Below, one piece after another: positions 34,970 through 45,600 of a stretch of DNA of 59,358 nt. The DNA is from Bacteroidota bacterium (GTDB taxonomy: Bacteria; Bacteroidota; Bacteroidia; Bacteroidales; Prolixibacteraceae). Positions within the stretch are counted from its first letter, which is position 1; the number at the start of each line of letters is the position of its first letter. The position numbers were made by a program, and so were the translations under genes. The stretch covers positions 1 to 59,358 of the forward strand of contig JAUYMU010000131.1 of the NCBI GenBank assembly GCA_030698405.1. Reading direction: 5' to 3'. The notes under the pieces were generated by a model. The model made no database searches, was not told the DNA's origin, and worked only from the letters and a program-made list of their open reading frames with translations.

Positions 34970-35494
34970 ATGAAGAAAATCGTTTTAATCTTTTTAGTCA
35001 TCGTAATGGTGGCAGGTTTTTCAAACAAGGTTGTGGCGCAAACAACTGCGATAGCCTCTGCAACAGCTACTGCTACTATCATTGCACCTATTGCAATTAG
35101 CAAAACTGGCACGGATTTAAGTTTTGGCAATGTGATTAAAGGTGCAGGAACAATAGTAGTTGCTCCAGCAGGAACTCGTTCAGGAACGGCGGCACTGTTG
35201 CCTGGTGCCCAGGCAGGTACTGTAACAGCGGCTGTGTTTACAGTTACCGGAGAAGGTAGCAATACTTACGCAATTACTTTGCCAAGCACCGATTACACTA
35301 TTACAAATACAACTGGTAGCGGTGGTGAGACAATGATTGTAAATGTGTTTACCAGTACTCCTTCCGCAACAGGGACTCTAACTTCAGGTACACAAGAATT
35401 AAGAGTTGGTGCGACATTGAACGTTACGGCTGGACAAGTTTCTGGTGTTTATACAAATGCGACAGGCTTTGACGTAACTGTTAATTACAATTAG
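34970..35494 (+). CDS. DUF4402 protein, putative major fibre subunit
   Basis: 174 residues. A signal peptide (IVLIFLVIVMVAGFSNKVVAQ) precedes a Thr/Ala/Gly-rich beta-sandwich. Typical DUF4402 traits are the start TATIIAPIAISKTGTDLSFG, the Gly/Thr-rich strands and the ending GVYTNATGFDVTVNYN. The C-terminal alternating strand is suited to donor-strand-like packing. No cysteines occur in the mature part. It precedes a hairpin and a PapD-like chaperone gene, the order expected for a major subunit whose transcript is more abundant than that of the assembly genes. The subunit role is inferred from this context; DUF4402 itself is functionally undefined. Confidence 0.8.
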   Translation: MKKIVLIFLVIVMVAGFSNKVVAQTTAIASATATATIIAPIAISKTGTDLSFGNVIKGAGTIVVAPAGTRSGTAALLPGAQAGTVTAAVFTVTGEGSNTYAITLPSTDYTITNTTGSGGETMIVNVFTSTPSATGTLTSGTQELRVGATLNVTAGQVSGVYTNATGFDVTVNYN

Positions 35495-35502
35495 GGTTAT
35501 TC

Positions 35503-35537
35503 AATAATAAGTGCTGCATTTTGCAGCACTTATTATT
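35503..35537 (+). terminator. Intercistronic hairpin between subunit and chaperone genes
   Basis: AATAATAAGTGCTGCA pairs perfectly with TGCAGCACTTATTATT around a TTT loop (16 bp), 8 nt after the subunit stop. The T tract after it is weak (CACATTTTTC), so partial termination or protection of the subunit mRNA is more likely than full stop. Confidence 0.75.
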
Positions 35538-35576
35538 CACATTTTTCAAAAAGCAAAGCATTAAAAATCAAGCAAA

Positions 35577-36431
35577 ATGGATGGAATAAAGGAAACTCGT
35601 TTTTTTAGCTTCAATGCTGTTCGATTTGCATTTTTTATCACTCTTTTTCTGTCTATTGATAGCAGTGCTTTGGCACAAGGCGATTTGCTTATTTTTCCAA
35701 AACGTATTGTATTTGAAGGACGAAACAGGATAGAGCAAGTTATTTTGTCGAATACAGGTAAAGAGCCTGCAACTTACAATATTTCCTTTTTAGATTACAA
35801 AATGACTGAATCGGGTGAGTTTGTTGCGATAACCGAACCCGAATTGGGGCAACATTTTGCCACGCCGTTTTTAAGGGTTTATCCGCGTAGTGTTGATCTG
35901 GCTCCGGGCGAATCGCAAACCGTTAAAGTACAGGTTATCAATGCTGAAAAAATGGAAGAAGGAGAATGTCGTTCACATTTGTATTTCAGGGCCGAAAAAA
36001 ACAATAACCCGCTAGGCCAGGATAATGAAGTAAAAGATTCAAATACCATAACAGTCAAACTTGAAGCCGTATTTGGTATTTCCATTGCAACTATTGTTCG
36101 AAAAGGCAAATCCAACACTTCTGCATCAATTTCAGGCCTGGAATATACCTATGACGCAGATGCAAACCATTTCCTGAAATTTGATATTAACCGTGAAGGA
36201 AATATGTCAACATACGGGGCAATAACAATATACTTTATATCACGGGATAATAAAAAGTTTGAAGTTGGGAAAGCAGGAGGATTGGCAGTATATACACCCG
36301 GCAAGGTAAGAAAGGTTAAAATGCAAGTACAAAAACCGGATGGAACATACTTTAGGGCCGGGAAATTTGAAGTGGTTTATACGGCAGATGAGAGTAAAAC
36401 AATAATTGCACAAGCCAGGTTAGAACTTTAA
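35577..36431 (+). CDS. PapD-like periplasmic pilus chaperone
   Basis: 284 residues. A signal peptide ends near residue 34 (SIDSSALAQ). Two Ig-like domains follow. The first carries LLIFPKRIVFEGRNRIEQVI and LSNTGKEPATYNISFLDYKM, then FLRVYPRSVDLAPGESQTVK and the G1-like strand EGECRSHLYFRAE, all typical of PapD-fold chaperones. The second domain (about 160-284) is beta-rich and ends FRAGKFEVVYTADESKTIIA. The protein is longer than FimC (about 230). Chaperones of this type cap pilus subunits in the periplasm and deliver them to the usher. It is flanked by two DUF4402 genes and the usher-like gene. Confidence 0.82.
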   Translation: MDGIKETRFFSFNAVRFAFFITLFLSIDSSALAQGDLLIFPKRIVFEGRNRIEQVILSNTGKEPATYNISFLDYKMTESGEFVAITEPELGQHFATPFLRVYPRSVDLAPGESQTVKVQVINAEKMEEGECRSHLYFRAEKNNNPLGQDNEVKDSNTITVKLEAVFGISIATIVRKGKSNTSASISGLEYTYDADANHFLKFDINREGNMSTYGAITIYFISRDNKKFEVGKAGGLAVYTPGKVRKVKMQVQKPDGTYFRAGKFEVVYTADESKTIIAQARLEL

Positions 36432-36472
36432 TTTCCATCTATTTGCCGGATATCAGTGTCACAGTTTAAATT

Positions 36473-36982
36473 ATGAAAACAGTTAATCTGTATAGAGCTT
36501 TCCTGAAATTGATGCTTTTAGCATCGATATTCTTTTGCTGTTTAAATACTTTGCATGCCCAACCCGAATTACCGCAACGGTCAATCACCATACAACCCAC
36601 GCAAACGCTCGATTTTGGTATTTTTTATGTGATTTCGGCAGGAACTATTTCAGTAGATTGGCATGGAATTGTTATAACTACGGGTGGCGTTGTGTCGTTA
36701 TCAGCCGCAAGCGCACGGCCTGCTATTTTTGATATAAAATTATGTCAGGGAAGAAATGTGACCATAACCTATCATCCTACAACAACCCTTACCAATGGTG
36801 TGCCTTCGCTTACACTAAATATCGGGCCCACCGAAAAAGGACCCAGCGGTTCCACTTTCCCCGTTTCAAACGATTGCAATTTTATTACAACCTTAAGAGT
36901 GGGTGGCACACTTGATGTTCCGGGAGGTTCACCTGCCGGTATTTATAACGGAAGTTTCTCAATGACTTTTACTCAGAAGTAA
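36473..36982 (+). CDS. Second DUF4402 protein, putative minor or tip subunit
   Basis: 169 residues with a signal peptide (FLKLMLLASIFFCCLNTLHAQ). The mature part begins PELPQRSITIQPTQTLDFGI, the DUF4402 pattern of a beta strand followed by a LDFG motif, and ends GGSPAGIYNGSFSMTFTQ. Two cysteines in the mature part (near LCQGRN and NDCNF) could form a disulphide, unlike the first subunit. Its stop overlaps the usher ATG by one base (TAATG), so translation is coupled. A minor or adaptor subunit is the natural reading. Confidence 0.78.
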   Translation: MKTVNLYRAFLKLMLLASIFFCCLNTLHAQPELPQRSITIQPTQTLDFGIFYVISAGTISVDWHGIVITTGGVVSLSAASARPAIFDIKLCQGRNVTITYHPTTTLTNGVPSLTLNIGPTEKGPSGSTFPVSNDCNFITTLRVGGTLDVPGGSPAGIYNGSFSMTFTQK

Positions 36983-39615
36983 TGAGAAAAAACAAACCAT
37001 ATTTTTTGCAATTTTTAAGAGATATAACTATTTCTATGTCTGCAAAGATTGGTTTACTGGTAATTAGTTTTATCATCTCTTTCCAGCATGTAAAAGCCAT
37101 TGAAGAAATAATTGATATAAAATTAAATCCGGTTGTTGCTTATGATGAAGTTCCTGTAAGTTTTACTGTCAATGGCAGCCTGAAATTTGAAACAGATGTT
37201 GTTATTACCGAAAGCAATAAAGTTTATATCAATATTGAAGACTTATTTAAGAATTTAGGAATAAAATGCATTTCGGAGAACGAGGGCAATATTTTAGCAG
37301 GATTTATTGAAAATGAAAGCAAAATATATCGCATCGACTTTAATGCAAATCAAATTACAATAGGAGAAAAAATAATAAGAGCTGCCAATGGATTTATGAA
37401 AGAATCGGGCGCAATTTATGTTGAATCAACAGTTGTAACAGAAGCTTTTGGATTACAAATCATTTTCAATTATCGTTCACTTTCCATAAAACTTGAATCT
37501 AATTTTGAGCTGCCTGCTGTTAAGCAAATGCGTTTGGAACAAATGCGGCAGAATGTGTCAAAATTGCAAAGGAAAGATATTGTGCCTGATACCATTGTGG
37601 GCCGTGAATATCATTTTTTGCGTTTTGGAATGATAGACTGGTCGCTGGCATCCTTTCAAAGGCAGGGGGAAGCCATCAATAACCGGGTTATAATGGGTGT
37701 TGGGGCCGAACTTTTATATGGCCAGGCAATTGTTTCGGTTTATTACGATGATAAGTACAAATTTGATAACCGGCAGCTTTATTACAACTGGCGTTGGGTT
37801 GATAATGATAAAAAAGCCATCAGGCAAGCTCAGCTGGGAAAAACATACAATCAAAGCATTTCGTTTTTGGAAACTTCCGTTGTTGGGGCCAGCATAAGCA
37901 ACACACCCACAACCGTTCGCAAAGCTTCCGGATTTCGCACAATTAGTGAATATACCGAACCCAACTGGACCGTAGAATTGTATATAAACGATGTTTTGGT
38001 CGATTATACGGTTGCCGATGCTTCCGGATTGTTTGTGTTTAAAGTGCCAATTGTATATGGTTACACAACTTTAAAACTTAAGTTTTACGGCCCCATGGGA
38101 GAGGAACGTATTGATGAACGAACCATGAATGTGCCTTTTACGTTTATACCTGCCAAAATACTGGAATACAGTGTGTCAGGCGGTTTTTTACAAGATGGTG
38201 AGAACAGCCGGTTTGGGCGTGGAGTTGTAAATTATGGTATCAATAGTTTTATAACGATTGGAGGTGGTTTGGAATATTTATCGAGTATTCCGGAGTATTC
38301 CTATATTCCGTTTGCATCCCTTGCTCTTCAGCCCTTTAGTAAAATGGTGCTGAATTTTGAATATGCGCAGAATGTAAGAATGAAGGGTTTATTGAACTAT
38401 TATTTTGGAAAGAGCGCTTTTTTGGAAATTGATTATGCCGATTTTGTGGATGGACAAATGGCAACCCGTTTTAATGCAAATGAAGAGCTAAAAATCAGGC
38501 TTTCTCTACCTTTCAAAGTAAATAAGGTATCGGGCTATGCAAAATTGAACTTTAATCAGTATGCGTATGATGCATTTAACTACAATCAGACAGAAGCGGT
38601 ATTTTCAGGATATTATAAAAATTACAGCGTCAATTTATCTACCCTGGCCAACTGGGTAGATAAAAATGAACCTTATGTAACTTCCAACTTATCGCTTTCT
38701 TATCGAATGAAAAACGGACTGGTTTTTCGCCCGTCAGCTGAATACAATATAAGCAACAAAGAACTGATGAGATATAAGGCTGAAATAGAAAAAAGAGTTT
38801 TCAAAACTTATTTCTCAGTTTCATACGAAAGAAATGTGGCGTATAAAACCGATAATGTATTTCTCAGTTTCAGGTACGATTTACCATTTGCCCGCGCTGG
38901 GGTTTCCGCATCGTATAACAATAACGTGTATTCTTTCTCGGAAAATGCACAGGGAAGTGTTGCTTTTGGCGATAAAACTGTAAAAGCAGGATACAATTCA
39001 GCTTTAGGGAAAGGCGGCATCTTATTCTATCCGTTCCTCGATTTGAATCAAAACGGAGTTTTTGATAAAGGCGAACAAATGGTATTGCTTTCAAATGTTA
39101 GGGTTTCAGGTGGACAAGCTATTATCAGCGAAAAAGATTCGATTGTGCGGGTTTCCGATTTAAATGCTTTTGTTGATTACACCGTTGAATTTTCAAATAA
39201 CGATTTGGAAAATATATCGTGGCGCTTTAAACATAAAACCTACCAGGTGCTGGTGGACCCCAATCAATACAAAAAAGTTTATGTCCCTGTTATTTCGGTA
39301 GGCGAAGTATCGGGCATGGTTTATTTCGACAACGAAAACAACCGTAAAGGCCTTGGCCGGATTACCATTCAGATTTTTAACCAGCAAGGCGCAAAAGTAG
39401 CCGAAACATTAAGCGAATCGGATGGATATTTTAGTTATCTGGGTTTAAACCCGGGCAATTACACCTTGCGCATCGACCAAGAGCAGCTCGATAAACTGGA
39501 GTACCTGTCAGCGCCGGTTCAGCAAAACATGGTAATAAAAGCATCAATTGACGGTGATATTGTTGATGGGCTTGATTTTGTAGTTACCAAAAGAATAACC
39601 GGAAATGAGAAATAG
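36982..39615 (+). CDS. Usher-like outer-membrane protein with plug domain
   Basis: 877 residues. A signal anchor lies at about 22-40. Residues 45-170 form an unusual N-domain resembling copper-amine-oxidase-N-like units (VVITESNKVYINIEDLFKNL). A long beta-barrel region follows, interrupted at about 325-400 by a recognisable usher plug. The plug reads PNWTVELYINDVLVDYTVAD, then GLFVFKVPIVYGYTTLKLKF, and YGPMGEERIDER; this is the VELYVNG...G...L.L...G pattern of FimD/PapC. The C-terminus has a calcium-like FLDLNQNGVFDKGEQ motif and a SdrD-B/prealbumin-like domain (GEVSGMVYFDNENNRKGLGR). Ushers thread subunits across the outer membrane. It overlaps the giant gene by 11 nt. Confidence 0.82.
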   Translation: MRKNKPYFLQFLRDITISMSAKIGLLVISFIISFQHVKAIEEIIDIKLNPVVAYDEVPVSFTVNGSLKFETDVVITESNKVYINIEDLFKNLGIKCISENEGNILAGFIENESKIYRIDFNANQITIGEKIIRAANGFMKESGAIYVESTVVTEAFGLQIIFNYRSLSIKLESNFELPAVKQMRLEQMRQNVSKLQRKDIVPDTIVGREYHFLRFGMIDWSLASFQRQGEAINNRVIMGVGAELLYGQAIVSVYYDDKYKFDNRQLYYNWRWVDNDKKAIRQAQLGKTYNQSISFLETSVVGASISNTPTTVRKASGFRTISEYTEPNWTVELYINDVLVDYTVADASGLFVFKVPIVYGYTTLKLKFYGPMGEERIDERTMNVPFTFIPAKILEYSVSGGFLQDGENSRFGRGVVNYGINSFITIGGGLEYLSSIPEYSYIPFASLALQPFSKMVLNFEYAQNVRMKGLLNYYFGKSAFLEIDYADFVDGQMATRFNANEELKIRLSLPFKVNKVSGYAKLNFNQYAYDAFNYNQTEAVFSGYYKNYSVNLSTLANWVDKNEPYVTSNLSLSYRMKNGLVFRPSAEYNISNKELMRYKAEIEKRVFKTYFSVSYERNVAYKTDNVFLSFRYDLPFARAGVSASYNNNVYSFSENAQGSVAFGDKTVKAGYNSALGKGGILFYPFLDLNQNGVFDKGEQMVLLSNVRVSGGQAIISEKDSIVRVSDLNAFVDYTVEFSNNDLENISWRFKHKTYQVLVDPNQYKKVYVPVISVGEVSGMVYFDNENNRKGLGRITIQIFNQQGAKVAETLSESDGYFSYLGLNPGNYTLRIDQEQLDKLEYLSAPVQQNMVIKASIDGDIVDGLDFVVTKRITGNEK

Positions 39616-42600
39616 CATAATTCTGATAATTATTATTTGTGCATTAACTCATAGTTTATATGCACAAACCCTTCCATCTGTTTCAATAGAAGCAACCGCT
39701 GCAACTACCTCAGCATCTTTTGCTAATGTTACAGGTGCAACAGTCACTTTGGATGTAACCAATGTGGATAAGATATTGGTAGTGGCTTCGTTTACAAGTT
39801 TTTCGACCCCGTTCGGAAGTTCGGGTACCGCATTTTTCAGGGTAGCTGACCAATCAAATCCCGATTTAATAAACAGTGGAGTTATTGAACATGCAATCTC
39901 CGGAAGAGATTTGATTGGTTCAATAGTTTACATTTTTGATGTAAGCGCCTATTCAGGCAACCGGACTTTTGTTTTCCAGCAAAGAACTTCGCCGGTGCTT
40001 ACTTTGGAAACAACCATCAATCTGTCTGGTATAGCTTTGTATGATGGGTCACATCAATTGAACAGCAAAGTGGTGCAACGCAGTGAAGCGTTAACCCTTA
40101 CAGAAAACTGGGAAACTGCTGTTATAAGCACCAATAATACTCTGCCTGCAAATCCCTCAGGAAAAGGAGGTTTTTATGTTGCCGCGTCTGGGTTTAATCA
40201 AAAAACAGATGGAGGAACGGTTGATTTGGCGACAGGACAGTGGGTTTTGCAATACAAAAAAAGTAGCGAAAGCGATTGGAAGAACCTCAGCTATCCCATA
40301 TTACGGGCGCCTCCCGGCCAGCAAAAAGGAACGATAAGCCTTGTAGGAATAATGCCTGAAAACACTGAGCCAGGCGCTTATGATTTTAGGGTGGCCCACC
40401 GCAAAATTGCAGGTACTGCTACTTTTGTCACACATCAGCTTAATCTCGCCGTTGTTGCGCTGAGTACGCCTAATGGTTATTTCCCGACTTTCATTACATC
40501 AAAACCATCAGTCTCAACAAGCGATACACAACTCAGTTCAGTCATTGAAAATTATCTCACCCCAAAGACCAATACAGATATTTTTGCACAGGCACAGTTC
40601 TTAATTCAAACAAATATTGAGAACTTTTCCACACGGTTCGATTTCCTCTTGAAATCAGGCATAAATGATATTTATGATGGGTTGGACATGAGAAAGTATT
40701 TAACGAATGCAGACCACCGATGCAGCGGGTCCTACTCAGGCCTCCTCACGAACCTGAACCAAAACCAAACTTACCAAATGAGCCTCAGGCATGCTACAGC
40801 AAGCGGAGCAACACTTACAACAGTAAATGCCTATTTTGTTGGTTTTGGCTTGACGCGAAGCTCACAGTCTTTTATATTGCCTGTAACCGTTAATGCCACA
40901 GCGGGCGTAAGCAGCTCTTCCTATCCAAGCCTGAAGGCTGCTTTTGATGATATTAACGCCGGAGTTTTTAATGGAGATATTATCATTGAAATAAACGACA
41001 ACCTTACCGAAACAGCTTCGTGCGTATTGAATGCCTCTGGAGCAGGCGATGCTAATTACAATTCAATTTTAATTTACCCTACCTCATCGGGGCTTAAGAT
41101 TGATGGCAGTATCGCAACTTCACTCATTGACCTGAACGGAGCCGACAATGTTACCATCGACGGCCGGGCTAATTTAATGGGAGAGGCCAGTTTGACCATT
41201 GAAAACACCAACACAGCAGGCCCGGTTTTCAGGTTTATCAACGATGCTACCAACAACACCATTCGCTATTGCAATGTGAAGGGGGTAACAACATCAGCTA
41301 CCAGCGGCCTGATTGTGTTCAGCACAGGATCCGCCACCGGAAACGATAACAACACCATAGAATTTTGCGATATTCGCGATGGGGCAACAACGCCAACAAA
41401 TGCAATATATTCAGCCGGTTCATCGGTAGGTGCCGATAACAGCAATATTTCAATATCAAATTGCAATATCTTTAACTACTTTAGTGCTTCGGGGTTCTCT
41501 GCCGGAATATTTATAGAATCCAACAGTTCGGCCTGGAATATTAGCGGTAACAAGTTGTATCAAACAGAAACGAGAACAGCAACAGCAGGCGCAACGCACT
41601 GGGGCATAAGGGTTGTAACTGCCTCGGGAGTGAACTATGCCATCAATAATAATGTGATTGGTTTTGCCAATGCGGCATCCAGTAGTATTACAACCTATAG
41701 CGGGAATGTTGCCGTATTGTACAGGGGGATAGAACTGACGGCAGGGATAACCTCATTTTCAAGTGTTCAGGGGAATATTGTTGCAGGAATTTCGCTGAAT
41801 ACAACCAGTGGTTCGACAGCCCTCCCCGGCATTTTTTCAGGCATCTCAGTATTAGCCGGTACGGTGAATATAGGAACCACAACAGGCAATACCATTGGCT
41901 CAAGCACCGGTAACGGTTCCGTTGTGATTACTTCAACCACTACTTTGGGTGTTATTACAGGAATCTATTATACATCCACTGCTTCAGGAAACATACAAAA
42001 CAACCTTGTTGGTTCAATCAGTACCGGTGGAGCCGCAACTATCGGATATACCTTCAATGGCATTTATACCGCCGGAACAGGTGGTAATTTTACTGTTTCA
42101 AACAATCGTGTAGGAAGCACATCAACCCCCCATTCAATCGCAATTGGTGCCGATGGTATAACAACTACACCGGTTTGCACATTCCGGGGCATTGTTAATT
42201 TGGCCACAGGCACTATTTCAATAACAGATAATACAGTGCAAAACTGCTCGGTATATGGTACCGCAGCTTCAGTCTACAGCGGAATTTTAAATTCAGCCGG
42301 CGCCGGTACGCTGAACATTAACGGCAATAACGTTATTTCCGGAACAAACACTGGAACAGGAACCTTCATTCCTATTACCACTTCAGCAGTCGTAGCTACT
42401 GCTAACCTGAACAATAACATTATCAGAAACCACATTAAAACGGCCACTACCGGCACATTTACAGCACTGTCCAACGCTGGCGCTGTGCTTACATCCATCA
42501 ACATCAACAACAACCAATTGGGTAATGCTGATGGTGGATTAATAACTTACACCACAACCAACTCGGCTGCTCTTATTGGAATTACCAACACAGCGGGCGC

Positions 42601-45600
42601 TGCATCCTGTGAGCTGTCAATCCAAAACAACGATATCCGTGGCATTCAATACGACGGAGCTGCCGGAACCAATGCGCATACCTATATCAACAATTCTGCG
42701 GTAACCCTGAAGCAGGACATAAACAATAATACTTTTACCGCGTTAAATGTAAATACCAGCGGAGCAATCATTTTCATTTCAAACAGTGTGGCTTTGCCGG
42801 CCAATGGCATTCAGAATGTGAACAACAACCGCATTGTTACATCTTTCACCAGAACTGCCGGTAGCGGGGCAATCACCCTTTTTACAAGCATAGCTGCTAC
42901 TGCAAATGCCAATGTAACAGTAAATAATAATAACAACAACTTTTCAAACATCAATATTAGCGGAACGGCAACTATCTCCGGATGGATAAACACCGATGCC
43001 GGTACAGGCAATGTTAACAAAACCATTTCAGACAATGTTTTCGAGAACTGGGCAGCTAGCACCGGCGCAATTACAGCGTTAAATGTGGGTATCACCAGCG
43101 AAAACAACAGAACGAAAAACAACACTATAAAGAACATCAGCAGTTCTGGTACTATTACTGGTATAACAACCGGTGCCGGAAACGACAGCATTTATTCAAA
43201 TATCATTGACCAGGTATTTTCGCAGGGAGGAGTGGCAGCCACAATTGTATCAGGGATCAATGTTACGGCAGGAACAACCAAGAATATTCTGAACAATACA
43301 ATTACAAATATTACAGGCAACTCATTGACCACCGGTTCGGTACGTGGCATACTTGTTTCAGCTGGAACCACTGTGAATGTGCGACAAAATACAATTTACG
43401 GAATTACTGCCAATGCCATCACCACCGGAACGGTTAGCGGAATTTTAGTTACTGGTGGAGGAACTGTAAATACTGACCGAAACAAGATATATGACATCTC
43501 TTCCACCAGTGCAGTAATGTCGACTACCGGAGCAGTGTATGGCATACAGGTATCAGGTGCCACGGCCAGTTTAATTACCAACATCAGCAACAACCTGATT
43601 GCCGACCTTAGAACCCCGGTGGCCAGTTCTACAACAACATTGCGTGGCATTGGAGTTCTCAATACCGGGGCGAACTCATCCACCAATCTCTTTTACAACA
43701 CCATTTATCTGAATGCCGAATCATCGGGTACCAATTTCGGAACATCCGGTATTTTTCATACTGCAAGTGCTACAGCAACCACCGCGCGGCTGGATATGCG
43801 AAACAATGTTATCGTGAACCTTTCTACCCCAAGGGGTTCTGGTCAAACGGTTGTTTTCCGGCGCAGTACCGGTGGGGCTAGCACACTGAACAACTATGCA
43901 TCTACATCAAACAACAACTTGTTTTTTGCCGGCACACCAGGCACAACCCGTTTAATTTATGCCGACGGCACAAGTACTGCCCAAACAATAACGGCCTACA
44001 AAGCCGGAATATATACTGCAGGAACCATTGCCCCTCGCGACCAGGCCTCGGTAACTGAAAACCCTCCGTTTTTAAGCACCAATCCCGGGCACGCCGATTT
44101 CCTGAAAATAAATCCGGCGACTGATACGCAAATTGAAAGCGGTGCTGCAAACATTCCCAATTTTGCCATTGACTACGCCGGAACCATCCGCCAGGGCAAT
44201 ACCGGCTATACCGGCACCAGCACTTCTGCCCCCGACCTTGGAGCATTTGAAGGCGATTACAAGCCCATTGACATGGTTCCGCCGGCAATCAGCTATACAC
44301 CCATTACCAACAACAGTTGCGTCAGCAACAAAATTATCACTGCTGTCATCACTGATGGCACAGGCGTAAATGTTCAAACAGGCACAGCGCCACGTATTTA
44401 TTTCAGGAAATCAACAAACGCGAACAGCTTGCCTGCTACCAACGACAACACCACCAATGGATGGAAGTTTACCGAAACAGCAAGTACAACCAGCCCGTTT
44501 AGTTTCAGCATTAATACTGCATTGATTTTCGGCGGGGTTACCACCGGCGATGTGATACAATATTTTATTGTTGCTCAGGACATTGCTGTTCCACAACCTT
44601 ATATAGGCATTAATGCCGGAACCTTCGCTGCCATGCCGATCAGTGTTGCATTAACTACTGCTGCTTTCCCCATTGGCGGAACCATCAATAGCTTCACCAT
44701 TCTGGCCGGATTAAGCAATACGGTTACCATTGGCGCTGGCGGTAATTTTGCCAGCCTCACAGGCGCGGGAGGCCTTTTCAATGAAATCACCGCCAAAGGT
44801 TTGGCAGGCAACCTGGTGGCTAAAATAATTGATCCATCAGTTACTGAAACAGGCGCTGTTTCCTTAGACCGAATTCTCTATGGATGCGATGATAACTATA
44901 CGCTGACCATTCGTCCGGAAGATGGTGTGGCAGCCACCTTAACAGGCACGGTTGACGGGCCATTGATTCATCTGAGTGGCGCCGACTACGTAATATTCGA
45001 TGGCATTAACGCAGGAGGAAGTTCGCTTACCATCAGGAATGAAAGTACTGTCGCAACTGCTTCTACCATAAGGTTCAGTAACGATGCAAGTAACAATACC
45101 GTTACACGCTGTACCATCGAAGGCTCTCCTTCGGGAACTGCCTCCGGAATTGTATTTTTCTCCGGCGGGGCAGTTACCGGAAACGATGGAAATACCATCT
45201 CCAATAATACCATCAGACCAGCCGGCGCCAACCTGCCACTGAATGCAATTTACTCAGCCGGCACCTCGGTAGCAGTGGATAACAGTGGGAATGTCATCAC
45301 CGGCAACAATATTCAGGACTACTTCAATCCTTCCCTGGCATCCAATGGAATACATATAGCGTCGAACAGTTCGGCATGGAGCATCAGCGGGAATAAGTTT
45401 TTCCATACAGCAAACCGAACTTCAACGGTGGCTGTAGTTCACCGGGCCATCAATATTATAACTGCTTCGGGAGTTGGATATACAGTAAGTAATAACATTA
45501 TAGGGTATGCAAATGCAGGTGGAACAGGAACTACAAGCTATAGCGGAGCAATTGGATTTACCTACAGGGCCATCGAGATTACTGCCGCAGCAGCAGTGGC

